Shown here: piece by piece, positions 53,504 through 64,000 of the stretch | Position numbering within the stretch: the first letter of the stretch is position 1 | Layout of the letters: the number at the start of each line of letters is the position of its first letter | Origin: Allolobophora icterica | Lineage: Eukaryota > Annelida > Clitellata > Crassiclitellata > Lumbricidae | Direction of reading: 5' to 3' | Assembly: GCA_963556255.1 (NCBI GenBank) | Contig: OY744608.1 | Coordinates: forward strand, 67,978,103-68,042,102 | Length of the DNA: 64,000 nucleotides | The notes under the pieces: model-generated | Database searches by the model: none | Seen by the model: only the letters and a program-made list of their open reading frames with translations | Told to the model about the DNA's origin: nothing | Program-made: the position numbers and the translations under genes

Positions 53504-54420
53504 ATTTTTTAATCCCGTATTAATTATAGCACAATGACTTTCTTTATAAAGGTGTTTAAATGGAGCGTTTTATTTCACGCCCCGTTTCCACTGACTGCAG
53601 TGACGTCAACCTTACATTATAAGACGGACAACAGGGTAATCTAACACTGCAGTCCAATTTATGTTTATTATAGCGTTATGGAGCTTCTTATTAAAGGTGT
53701 TTTATTCCAGCTTCTTTTTAATGCACTAGTGTCCAGCGTTTAACGACATTTTACGGCCGTCAACGCCCTCTAATGCCGAGTCTAAGAAAATGAGGTCGCT
53801 CACACTTTGTAAGGAACTGCTCTTTTTCTTTTCTTTGGTTTCACACAGGAATTATTTATAGGTTTAGTCAACTTAGAATAGTTGATTCAATTAGTCCGTT
53901 AGTCCATTTATGATCGCATTGGTTATATAAAGAAATTAAATGTTAGACTTCAAGTAACGGAAGTTCTGAACTGCTTGATACTGGCTTACGTCGCGGGAAC
54001 AAAACACTCAACAATTGGACAGCCACATGTTACATGGCGAAATGTTAACATCACAAAAGCAGTGGCTTCAACGAAGCTGGGAACTGCACCCTGGGAGACT
54101 GTATATATCCTGAATAACTAAAAGTATACAATACAATACAACGCAATGGTAATTTGCTAATGTTCTCCTTATAAAGTTCAGAAGTGCACAGACTTTATCA
54201 CTATTGGGATAGTCTTTATTATAGTTGGATTGATGTAAAGATCTCGTCGAATACAATGGGTCTTAGCGTTTGAATTTCTACAAGTGCCATGTTTAAGCAG
54301 GAGGAAAGAGGAAAACGAGAGGACATGATGGACAAGTTTTTTTATAGGAACAATGCTGTGGTAGAAAATGGCGCATTTGTCTGCAATGTTTTAAGCAAAC
54401 AATCGCATTAGGCCTTTTCA
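53504..54420 (+). repeat. Module A, copy 3
   Basis: GACTGCAGTGACGTCAACCT, GCGTTTAACGACATTTTACG, GAATTATTTATAGG, (ATACA)n, AGTTCAGAAGTGCACAGAC, CAAGTGCCATGTTTAAGCAG. Very close to copy 1, but without a long TATG tract. Confidence 0.75.
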
Positions 54421-54700
54421 TATGTGTTTCATACTCAGATCCACTTACATGGCTTCCGTTACAGTTTCAAGCAGTTGTTTGGGACACGTTATCCGAATAG
54501 ACTAAGCTGATGCTATATAAGAAAAAATGTAGTAACCAGTTGTTATGAGCGCTCTTTTTACACCTTGGAAACGCTGCAAACTGGTGTAGGTCTATATAAG
54601 AATGAACTGCGGTAACGTATTGGTAAGAGTGCTCTATTTAGACACCTTTGAAACGTTGTAAACTGATGCTACTTAGGCATGAGACGCGGTAGTAAAGTGT
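54421..54700 (+). promoter_or_regulatory. Three promoter-like module B units
   Basis: 54490-54530 (truncated, GATGCTATATAAG), 54537-54600 (ATGAGCGCTCTTTTTACACC, GTCTATATAAG) and 54610-54690 (TATTGGTAAGAGTGCTCTAT, GATGCTACTTAGGCATGAG). The unit nearest module C has lost its TATA, as elsewhere. Confidence 0.4.
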
Positions 54701-54704
54701 TATA

Positions 54705-54915
54705 ATGGTGGTTACGTAACTTGCTTATTGATCGCTTAGACGCCATATTGGATTCAAGATGGTGGAAGAAGAAATTGTTTAATCGCCTATTTCTCGGCCA
54801 TTTTCATCCAATTTCGACGTTTTCTTCTTTAAATTGAAGTTCTTAATTAGCGCTCTCTTTTGAGGCTGCGAATTTTTGGCTAATTAGGCCTATAGCCGTT
54901 TTTCATAAATAAAGC
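54705..54915 (+). repeat. Module C, copy 6
   Basis: CGCTTAGACGCCATATTGGA, TTCAAGATGGTGGAAGAAGA. The ATG opens M-V-E-E-E-I-V then a stop. Confidence 0.5.
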
Positions 54916-55270
54916 AAAAACATACCCTGCAATGTTGGCTTATCAGTAACACGCTTGGTCCATGTTCATGCAGTTGCCGGTTCGACTCCTTGTAACGACT
55001 CTGGACAAGTTGTTTGCTCACTCGTGAATATGCCACCAAACAGTAGATTTAAATTTTGGTAGAGGGATAGGCTGGTAAACGGAAAATCCTATGATGCGAT
55101 GGCCCCTTGTCCATGACCCAGGCATTTGTCCGTTGCCAGCTAAAAACCCTATAGAAAATTAGCGCCTCCCTTAAAGAGTACATGTAGATAAGGCTCTGGG
55201 ACAAGGTATCATAATCATAAACTCAGAATTTATAATGCGCTTCCTCTACAATACTACATAAAGAACAAGT
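54916..55270 (+). repeat. Modules D/E, copy 4
   Basis: TATCAGTAACACGCTTGGTC, exact B box GGTTCGACTCC (about 54977), GGTAAACGGAAAATCCTATG, CCTTGTCCATGACCCAGG. The best preserved Pol III-like B box of the four D copies. Confidence 0.55.
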
Positions 55271-56030
55271 AATCAGAGCGGTCCACGTGGTTTCTTTAGC
55301 GCAAACTGGTCGCGATCATGACGCAATGCTCTTAGAAACAAAAGCCAGGTCGCAATCCAGTAGATTTCTACAGTACGGTGGCGTTATAGAAGCGACGTCC
55401 GTGTTAAGAGTTTGTCGACATGCAGGGCGTGACAAATATGTGTCTTTGGTGTTCATATTTCTTAATTGTGTCCGAATCTTCGTTTATGAGTCTTTGTTGG
55501 ATTTGTTTTCTCAAACGAAGCAATAAAGAGAAAGAAATTCTACAGATCATCACAAACGACAAACAGACAGACGACGCAGATATACGATTACTTATTCCAA
55601 TCCAGCTACACAGATATATCTGTCTGTCCGTGCGTCTGTCTGTTTCTCGGTCGGTCTTTCTATCTGTCCGTCTGTTTCTGTCTGTGTCTCTGTCGGTCTT
55701 TTGTGTCTCTGTCTCTCTGGCTGCCTGTCTGTCTATCTGTCCGTGTCTCTGTCCGTGTGCCTCTGTCTGACTATCTGTCCTTGTCTCTGTCTGTCTGTAC
55801 CTGTCGTCATCTGAAGCTTCACGTCCTCTTTCTGTCGTCTTTGTGTCTATGCATGTATGTCCGTGTGTCTGCCTCTTTCTTTTTAGTCAATCTGTCTGTA
55901 TGCCTACCTCCGCATGTCCGTCTGTCTGTTCGTTTCAGAATTTCTGAACGCTTGCCTTGTTCGATCTCGGTAATCAAGATCGATCGAGTATGGGTATTAA
56001 TACTTAGAACACTGATTATTCAGTAATGAG
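55271..56030 (+). repeat. Module G, copy 4
   Basis: GCGACGTCCGTGTTAAGAGT, ATG at 55420, TCTGTC tract, TTCTGAACGCTTGCCTTGTT. Its end matches copy 1 almost exactly (GATCTCGGTAATCAAGATCG), so copies 1 and 4 are the closest pair. Confidence 0.75.
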
Positions 56031-56620
56031 ACCATGAACTTAGTTTTAGGTCATGGAGATATATAAGGATTTAGATCGTTTAGATATAAAGATTTAGAAC
56101 GTGGAGATATAATGATCTAGATGATGGAAATATAGCGATTTAGATCGTGGAGATATAAAGATTTAGAACATGGAGATATAGTGTTCTAGATCATGGAGCT
56201 ATACAGATCTAAATATGGAGATATAAGGATTTAGATCATAACATAACATAACATAACATAACATTTTTATTCGGTAACCAATTTCAACCACGTCGCAATT
56301 ACATCAAGTGTTACAAGTTTAATCAGGTTACCCAGGAGACCCAAAAGGGGTCGAAGGTCCCGCTAGCCGAGGCCACCTGAAACAATTATGTAAGCAATGA
56401 TGCATTGTGGCCAACACTGTGTAACAAAACCAGAGAGGATTTACTTAACTATGATGTAGTAAAGAATCCGGAAACGAAAATATACAAACTGCGACAAGTG
56501 CACGTATCATGGATATAAGGATCTAGGTTATGGAAATATAAGGATCTAGAACTTAGTTTTAGATCATGAAGATATAACTATTTAGATCATGGATATATGG
56601 ATCAGTCAATGGCTCTGGGT
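56031..56620 (+). repeat. 23-bp minisatellite, array 3, with an insertion
   Basis: Units at 56040-56235 and 56510-56610. The middle is interrupted by a retroposed fragment (56236-56388). Flanking unique text (GCATTGTGGCCAACACTGTG) equals 5703 onwards. Confidence 0.8.
56236..56388 (-). mobile_element. CR1-like LINE 3'-end fragment with (TTATG)n tail
   Basis: On the minus strand: GGCCTCGGCTAGCGGGACC, then GACCCCTTTTGGGTCTCC and, at the end, four to five TTATG units. The TAGCGGG...CCC-loop-GGG layout resembles the 3' UTR hairpins at 8990 and 59295. Absent from the paralogue at 5695-5705. Confidence 0.7.
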
Positions 56621-57212
56621 ATGAGTATTTAGTGAAATTGATTGACAGCCTGGGACCAGCCATAGTAACACTGTCATCGACTTCGTCGAAGTCCATGCAA
56701 GAAAAGCATTCAGAACCTAACCCTATGGGGAAGAATTCATGAGTGTTACCCTTTCGTCCAATTCCAGTTTGGTTTGCATGCGTTAATTTCAGAGAATTCT
56801 GTGTTCATGCTGTTAGTAAAGCTGTTAGTGGTTGATTCATCAAAGAAAAATAAGTTGATACTTCTCATAGTGTAATGGATCATCTTATTAAAGGTGTTTA
56901 ATTCCATTTTAAATTTAACGCACAGTTTCCATTGTTTAACGACATCTTACGCCCGAAGTCGACGTTACATTACCCTTCCACACAGTGAATACTTTTTATT
57001 GCACTTTTCTATTGTTTAGCGACATCTTGTCAGGGCCGTTGACGTCGACGGTCTACCTTACGTAACCTAACCATGCAAAGCGCCATTGGCACGATTTCTT
57101 TCTACTGCAGCGACTTCCAATAGTTTAACGACATCTAACGGCGTTAATTTCCCGTTAATATCGATAGCGCAGAACATTTGAACGAGTAGCCGATTGATTG
57201 ATTAGTTGCTGT
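56621..57212. repeat. Module I, copy 5
   Basis: Near-identical in order to 5921-6533, with three cores (56940, 57010, 57125), ending at GTTGCTGTTTAA, where the piggyBac-like element starts. Confidence 0.75.
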
Positions 57213-57216
57213 TTAA

Positions 57217-58452
57217 CCCTCGGGCTACCAAGGGGTGGTGGTTACCACCCCCCCTACGTTTTTCTGCAAAATTTTTTTTTAGCACATGGAATATAATTTT
57301 GACACTTTAAGTAGCTGTAGGGGGTCCATTTGCACACATTTTGAGGTAAAAGTCGTGATGATATCCCACACCATAAAAAAGTTATACCCGATATAGCCTA
57401 GGTACCACCTTGTTGAAATCAGGAATTTCTCAGTTGTTAGCTGTTTGTCGACTATGAAGGTATTCATTATTCTTTCTGGAAGACAAACAACTATGCCATT
57501 CTTTAGAGGGAATGTAGGGCTATATTTGCTTGCTTAGTTATTTGTCTTCTGAAAGCGGAAGTGATCATAATAAATAATAATACGCTTTTTCAGTGTGAAA
57601 ATCACTGATGCAACATCACAACTATTGTATTGTATTTATGCATTTGTAAAGCGCCTCTCGCAGTACAACCTAATCAGAGGCGCTCCCAGTGCGCAGAGCT
57701 TCGTGAGAAAAGAAAAGTCTTAAGACATCGAGAAGTAGCAGAAATTCCCCCAGTTAGAATCTGAGAACGAGTCATAGGAGGAAGATCATTCCAAAGGGAC
57801 GGGCCAGCAGATGCGTAGGCACGGTGTTGAGCCTACGCATCTGCAACGTAAACCGATATGGTTGGGTATGGGGAAGGGCTATAAACAGTTGAAGCAGAAT
57901 GCTAACAGAGTAAAAGCAGTGCTGTGAAGTGTTCAAGAAGCCAGTTTGTAGGAAGCATTCCCACGAAACAATAGAAGTAACTTGCAATAACTGCAAGGAC
58001 CACTGACGTATCTGACTGCCGGGAAAAATTACATAATTTCTTGTTTCATGTTGATATAGCTGCACGCCTTTAGGTTTTGCCTGTAACTAAAACAGACTTT
58101 GGAATAGTTTGTATTGTTGAAAATTAAGCCTCATTATATTTAGAATATTCTTGGATACATAGTTCATTTTCAAAACCCACATCATTTATATTTCTTATAT
58201 AAAAAGTACAAATTGTGTGGGATAATATCAGATATCGTTAAATGGACCGGTGCCTTTGTTAAAAACTATATAATTTCGAGATGCATTCATATATTTCACA
58301 ACTACATATACCATTCTTTTCAGAAATGAATGCTGAATCAAATGCTATATTGCATGATATGATATTTGAAACCAAACACGAAATTGGGGGGGGGTGGTAA
58401 CCACCCCCCCTTGGTAGCCGATGTCGCAAAAAAAACCTTGGTAGCCTGAGGG
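57217..58452. mobile_element. piggyBac-like non-autonomous element, 1,236 bp
   Basis: Starts CCCTCGGGCTACCAAGG and ends with its inverted copy (CCCTCAGGCTACCAAGG read inwards; 16 of 17 match). TTAA lies on both sides (57213-57216, 58453-58456). CCC...GGG ends plus a TTAA duplication are diagnostic of piggyBac. Subterminal GGTGGTTACCACCCCC palindromes occur at both ends. Paralogues at 6511-6533 and 45978 have a single TTAA and no element. No transposase frame is found, so it depends on a relative elsewhere. Confidence 0.92.
57631..57696 (-). mobile_element. SINE 3' tail fragment inside the piggyBac-like element
   Basis: The minus strand reads GGAGCGCCTCTGATTAGG, then GCGAGAGGCGCT and TTACAAATGCATAAATAC. 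It has the same terminal hairpin as the SINE at 30763-30988. Nested inside the DNA transposon. Confidence 0.75.
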
Positions 58453-59067
58453 TTAACAATGATTAATAATATTAGTGTCGCTCTCCTGCTGTGTACACCA
58501 TTGGGATTGTCACTAAGAGAGATTGTGCTGACATAGGTGAAAGTTAAACTTAAAAGTTATTTATTTGACGCGTGATTTAAGATACCGATGATGGATAGGT
58601 CCAGAGTATAAGGACATCTTATGGCAACAAAGTCCGTTGACGTCGACTGAAATTATTTTTGATTGACAGTTATCGCGGTTCAGTTGACATTGAAGAAGAA
58701 TGAGTTTAGGATTGTCTTATTACAGCAAAGTTGTCTGAGGTCTTCTCTTTGTTGTTGATTGTGTCGTGGATGTCTTTGTACTTTTTGTTCAAGTTTCAGC
58801 ACAAGGAGTCTGGCCGGGATCTTCGGAGTTGTTATCAGTTTTGCACCTTCAGGCGGGTGCTTTGGTCGCACCGCTGCCATTTCTTCACGTTATTAACCAC
58901 ACAACTATATTTGTTTACATTAATTTTGTTTAAATAGAAGCTTTTGAGGTTTGTAGTTTTCATATATTACATCTGAATTCTTCTACAGTCCTACACTGTA
59001 TTTACTCAATAGGTTATCTTTAATATCGTGCTATGAAACATTTCTTTGTGTGCATAACTGGAGTTAT
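58453..59067. repeat. Module J, copy 4
   Basis: Equals 9131-9862 in order. Bases 58457-58475 are the empty site for the LINE at 6534-9130. No gene. Confidence 0.75.
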
Positions 59068-59421
59068 CTTATTCACCAAATGTAGTCTTACACTCTTGTC
59101 GCTTAAAACTGGCAGTATAAGCATTATGTAAAATTGTCGTAATTATTTGCTATGTTACTATCACATTGATGATCTGTACTGGTTAAAATCATTGTACTAG
59201 TTAAGCTTTGTAAATGTTTTGTTCTGTTTGAACACATGATTAGTATTGGTTTTTGAGTAACACATATGAACACCTGCTCAGCCAGTGAAACTGGGGTGCC
59301 CCAGTTAGCGGGCTTTCAGCCCTTCGGGGCATCCCATTAGAATTACACTTGTACATTTGTTTCCTGTGTTTGCCCTATGAATTTGATTCAATACTGTGTG
59401 TGTTCTAATAAAAGATATCTG
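59068..59421 (+). mobile_element. CR1-like LINE 3' fragment
   Basis: Inserted between GGAGTTAT and ATGCTATATTGGC, which are joined at 9855-9875. Contains the 3' UTR motif GGGGTGCCCCAGTTAGCGGG, a GGGCTTTCAGCCC stem and CCCTTCGGGG, as in the 9.0-kb LINE. Ends TCTAATAAAAGATATCTGAT. Confidence 0.85.
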
Positions 59422-59564
59422 ATGCTATATTGGCAAAGTGATGCATAGCCATTGACGCCGACCTTACACTACATTACCGGACAGGGCATTACATTACATT
59501 ATCTGACAGGGAACTATTTATTCAGCAGTAGTTTCCATTGAATAACGACATAGTATGGCTTCCA
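59422..59564. repeat. Module L, left part
   Basis: TTGACGCCGACCTTACACTA, GGAACTATTTATTCAGCAGT, AATAACGACATAGTATGGCT. Continues after the LINE at 61695. Confidence 0.7.
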
Positions 59565-61665
59565 ACGGCCGAAGAAGTAGTAGGGTACAAGGAGAAAGAC
59601 AAGGGGAAACCTTGGATCACCGAAGGAACGCTCAGCCTCATCAACAAGAAACGTGAAGTCAGACAAAAGGACAGAGAAGAATATAAAGAGCTGAAAGCTG
59701 AGGTGCAGAGACATTTAAGGAGGGACAAACAAAAACAGCTGAAGGAGCTTTGTGAGAAGGCTGAGGCAGAGAATAAGAGAGGCAACAGTAGATATCTGTA
59801 CAAAACAGTCAAAGCCATAACAGGTAAATTCCAGCCTAAGCTTCACTGTATACAGGCAGAAAGTGGAGAATATATCACCGACACTGAAGGCATTGCTGAG
59901 AGATGGAAGCAATACTGTGAAGAACTGTACAACGACAAAGAAATAAAAGAACATACACAGAGATACGAAAGGGAACCACCGCCTTTAAGATCAGAAGTAG
60001 CAAGAGCGATAAGACAGGTCGCAAGCGGCAAATCGGCGGGCCCAGATGGAGTACCGGCAGAATTGTTCAAATGGGGGGGGGAGAGGCGACGATAGAAAGA
60101 ATGCATCGTATCTGCACAACTCTATGGGAGGATGGAGACTGGCCAGATGATTGGACAGACTCCATTTTCGTACCCATACCAAGCAGTGTTTAATCTAGAC
60201 GTCTTTTGGGGGGGAAATTTCCCCCCCCCCAGGATTGAAGTTTCCCCCCCAGAACTCGGCAATATTGTACGGCAGAGACCTTTTTGGGGGGAAATTCCCC
60301 CCGAGAAACCTTGTTTCCCCCCCAGAACAGGGGGACTAGATTACACACTGCATACCAAGGAAGGGAGATGCCAGGCAATGCACAAATTACAGAACAGTGG
60401 CCTTGGTCGCACACGCAAGTAAAATTATCTTGAGGATTATTCTAGAAAGAATGAGGAATCAGACGGAGTCAGAAGTAGCGGACGAACAGGCGGGTTTTAG
60501 GTGAGCTAGAGGAACAAGAGACCAGATAACGAACTTGAGAATTATTATGTAAAAAGCCAACGAACATCAACAGCCCCTTTTCATCTGTTTTGTCGACTTT
60601 AAAAAAGCGTTTGACTCAATACCTCATGAAACACTATGGACGGCAATGATAGAAATGGGGTTCCCAGGACACGTAATAAATTTGATAACAAAACTGTACA
60701 AAAAACAAAAAGCAAAAGTCAAGGTAGCAGGAACATTATCTACAGAGTTTAGAGTCAGAAGAGGGGTGAGACAAGGATGTGTCCTGTCTCCAAGTTTGTT
60801 TAACATTCTGGCGGAGCAGGTGATGAGAGAAACTTTAGAGGTTTACGACGGAGGAGTGAAGATAGGGGGAAGGCGGTTGACGAATTTGAGGTACGCGGAT
60901 GACATAATACTAATAACAAGCTCGGAGAAGGAACTACAAATACTGGTGGAGAGATTGGACAGGACGGGGAGAAAATATGGAATGCAGATTAATACGGATA
61001 AGACAAAGGTCATGACAACGACAGAGACCATATGCCAAATTAAGATCAACCAAGAAAATCTGGAACAAGTGGACAGTTACATGTACTTGGGTTCGAAAAT
61101 CGATAGGGACAGCGACTGCGGGATAGAGATCAGGGTACGATTGGCAAAGGGATATGCTGTAGCTACAGACCTCAAAAAGATATGGAAAAGTCATGACATA
61201 ACAAATGCAACAAAGATAAAGCTCTTGAGAACACTGGTATGGCCGGTGGCCTTATACGGCTGTGAGAGCTGGACACTGAGGAAGGAGGAGGAGAGGAGAA
61301 TAGAAGCGTTTGAGATGAAATGTCTAAGGATGATCATGCAAATTTCGTGGATGGAAAAACGGACAAATGAATGGGTGCTGGAGGCTGCGGCCGTGGAGAG
61401 GAATTTGCTGAGAACAGTAAAAGAAAGGAAAATGATCTATTTTGGACATATCATGAGAAGGGAGGGAACATGTATAGAGAAGGAGATCATACAGGGCACG
61501 ATTCCAGGGGATCGAAAAAGGGGAAGACCGAGAACGAACTGGCTGGATAACATAAAGGAATGGACTGGGTTGACACTGGAGGAAATGCTAAGGTTGACGG
61601 AGGACAGGAAGCGTTGGAGGAACATCGTGCATGATGCGGCCGACTCTCGAATCGAGGATGGCTAG
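59565..61665 (+). pseudogene. RTE-like LINE ORF2 (reverse transcriptase), disrupted
   Basis: 5'-truncated just before the RT. The first frame carries K-S-A-G-P-D-G-V-P-A-E-L-F-K-W, lost at a nine-G run near 60072. A MITE interrupts the next block (V-P-I-P...K-G-D). In-frame stops sit near 60498 and 60550. From about 60590 the frame is open to 61665: F-V-D-F-K-K-A-F-D, R-R-G-V-R-Q-G-C-V-L-S-P-S-L-F, catalytic Y-A-D-D, G-C-E-S-W-T-L, and C-terminal R-G-R-P-R-T-N-W-L-D-N-I-K-E-W. No endonuclease and no RNase H. Inactive. Confidence 0.9.
60184..60350. mobile_element. G/C-run MITE with 9-bp target duplication
   Basis: 167 bp with ends CAGTGTTTAATCTAG and CAGTGTGTAATCTAG (read inwards). CATACCAAG is duplicated at 60175-60183 and 60351-60359, and removing one copy restores the LINE reading frame locally. 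The interior is a series of GGGGGGAAA/TTTCCCCCC blocks. CAGTG ends suggest hAT, but 9 bp is longer than the usual hAT 8 bp and fits Mutator-type better; family left open. Confidence 0.9.
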
Positions 61666-61684
61666 GAACAGAACAGAACAGAAC

Positions 61685-62023
61685 ATGGCTTCCAGGGCCG
61701 TTGACGTCAACTTCAAAACCACGTTGCCTATTTATACAAAGTGTAGCGGTTGAAATTTTTCAGTATTGCACGTCAGTTGACTGATGGTTATTATAATATA
61801 ATGACCAGTCTATTAAAGGTGTCTTATTATTAGTGCACGTCATGGTTATTATAATATAATGACCAATCCTATTAAGGGTGGCTAAAAATTAGTAGGCCTA
61901 ATAGTAGTATCAGTTTAACGACACTGTGTGATAACAGATATCATTAAGGTAGGCTTGGGACTGGCACCGCAATAGTAAGAGCAGTGGCGGAGTTTGCCTA
62001 ACATTATTCTGGATATTACATAA
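61685..62023. repeat. Module L, right part
   Basis: CCAGGGCCGTTGACGTCAAC, repeated CACGTCAGTTGACTG and CACGTCATGGTTATTATAAT units, GTGTGATAACAGATATCATT. No gene. Confidence 0.65.
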
Positions 62024-62662
<639 letters not shown>

Positions 62663-63605
62663 TATTGAAATATAATGACGCATCTTATTAATTAAAGGTC
62701 AAATTCACGAACAAGTTGCTAATGTTTAACGACATCTTGCGCCTATCACAGCTGTTGCCGTCGCCCCTCTCATTTTTCTATACTTGGGACTGAAAATTCT
62801 ACAGTAGGCCTATACCAAGTGACGTAGCTACTACACAATGCAACCCATTGATGGTTATTGCAATATAATGAGGCCCCTTATTACAAATCCCAAGTAGCGG
62901 TAATGATTATAGTACCTTTTGACTGCCGCCGATATTATAGTGTAACGACGTCCTTTAATAAGGGTGTTCAAATCCAGTTTCCACTCACCCCATCCCCGTT
63001 GACCACAACCTTACATTATAATCGCAGAAGCAAATGTTCGTCATACTAATATTGCAGCCCACTTTATGTTAATTATAGTGCTATGTTGTTCTTCTTAAAG
63101 GTGTTTCATGCGAGCTACAAAAAACCCGATTAGAATAATATTATAAAACACAATTAATAGGTCCTATTGACTGAGAACAGTTAATATAATTAGTCCGTTT
63201 TTTATCTTTATGGTTATATTAAGAAATACATTTAAGACGCCAATTAACTGAATTCCAGTCGCAAAACACGCCATCTAACGACCGCGGGGACAAAAAACTT
63301 AACAATAGGACAGCCAAAGGTGACATGACGAAAAGTTAATTTCACAAATGCGGTGACTTCAACGCTTGGGAACTGCACGCTAGGAGACTGCATTCAATAC
63401 AATATAATACAATACAACGGTAATTTGATAATGTCATCCGTACAAAGTTCAGAAGTGCACATAATTTATCATTATTGGAACAGTGCTTATTATAGTTGGA
63501 TTGGTGTTAGGATATCATCGAATACTATGGTTCTTTGCGCTTGAATTTGTTCAAGCGCCATGTTCAAGAAACGATTTCGGGCACGTTGTCATTAGCAAGA
63601 ATCAG
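62663..63605 (+). repeat. Link segment and module A, copy 4
   Basis: Matches 26219-27330 in order: ACGCATCTTATTAATTAAAG, a core at 62727, AAACACGCCATCTAACGACC, (ATACA)n at 63395, AGTTCAGAAGTGCACATAAT, TTGTTCAAGCGCCATGTTCA. No gene. Confidence 0.75.
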
Positions 63606-63760
63606 TGTGATTCTCCTTACAGATTTTATTTTAGTTATAGTTACAGTTATAGTTAATGGTTTTTCATTTTAGTTATAGTTACAGTTATAGTTAGTATTAT
63701 TTTTTAGTTATAGTTATAGTTATAGTTACTGGATTTTTATTTTAGTTAATTTTAGTTAGT
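63606..63760. repeat. (TTATAG/TTACAG)n hexanucleotide minisatellite
   Basis: Three blocks of AGTTATAGTTACAGTTATAG separated by T-rich spacers. Confidence 0.85.
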
Positions 63761-64000
63761 ACATAGTTACAATTGGCGCTCAGCCTGGTCCCTATAGGGG
63801 TCATCGATTAATTATGTCAGCGAATTTTAGGCAGTTTTTGATCTCCTCCCCTTGTCAACAACTGTCAAACATTCAAGGACTTCCTAACCAAATTATGTCA
63901 AAGAAAATTACCCACCCAGAAAATTTCTACGATTCTAACAAATGCAAAAAAAACTGAAATTGCCGAAAAAACAAATGTTATTATTCAGATTTGAATTTGA
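63761..64000. other. Window end, nothing recognised
   Basis: Mixed-composition text with no match to the modules and no coding frame that can be supported. It ends inside whatever follows. Confidence 0.4.

Larger units (their letters stand above)
59565..61684 (+). mobile_element. RTE-like LINE, 5'-truncated, with 10-bp target duplication
   Basis: Flanked by ATGGCTTCCA at 59555-59564 and 61685-61694. The homologous uninterrupted site at 24015 reads ATTGCTTCCAGGGCC. Ends in a short (GAACA)n tail. Contains a 167-bp MITE at 60184-60350. Confidence 0.88.

Noticed and set aside
57279..58459. Transposase in the piggyBac-like element
   Set aside because: Three short minus-strand frames carry no DDE or Cys-rich piggyBac motifs and overlap the subterminal repeats.

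Overview
The window is non-coding-rich DNA from a metazoan nuclear genome. No ordinary host gene, rRNA or operon is recognisable. All long open frames belong to transposable elements of animal type: APE-endonuclease LINEs with or without RNase H, LTR retrotransposons with Gypsy-type reverse transcriptase, a mariner-type transposase fragment, hAT-like and piggyBac-like non-autonomous elements and tRNA-derived SINEs. Microsatellites (TATG, TGAT, ATA, AAG, AT) are abundant. The two LTR elements have the Gmr1-like layout first described in deuterostomes, so an invertebrate or basal deuterostome is a reasonable guess, but the species cannot be read from the sequence.

Layout. 1-6.5 kb: AT-rich modular repeats with a hAT-like MITE (2433-2771) and a decayed RNase H remnant. 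6.5-9.1 kb: a 5'-truncated CR1/L2-group LINE. 10.1-23.5 kb: a full-length I-type LINE (ORF1, endonuclease-RT-RNase H ORF2) on the minus strand, split inside its RNase H domain by a complete Gmr1-like LTR retrotransposon (11535-18593) with a 1,871-codon Gag-Pol frame. 23.5-31.5 kb: modular repeats, an RTE/L2-like LINE tail ending in (TGAT)n, and a tRNA-SINE. 31.5-37.9 kb: a second Gmr1-like element with two LTRs that read as identical, inserted in a (TATG)n tract and broken by one in-frame stop in RNase H. 37.9-57.2 kb: more copies of the modules, a 44-bp perfect palindrome, a second hAT-like MITE, a mariner fragment and a retroposed insertion. 57.2-58.5 kb: a piggyBac-like non-autonomous element. 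59-62.7 kb: a CR1 3' fragment, an RTE-like LINE carrying its own MITE, and a second (TGAT)n-tailed LINE remnant. 62.7-64 kb: more modules.

The sequence between the elements is not random. The same modules recur in largely the same order many times: a TATG-tract module; a CCAAT/TATA promoter-like module of about 78 bp; a module whose ATG lies in a YY1-like context; a B-box module; a GTCTGTC-rich module; a 23-bp minisatellite; and units with the core TTTAACGACATCTTACGGCC. They form a higher-order repeat whose copies carry different transposon insertions. Each copy therefore supplies pre-insertion (empty) sites for the others, which I used to set element boundaries. The function of this repeat is unknown. 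The promoter-like modules are its most suggestive part. All repeat counts and identities are by eye.
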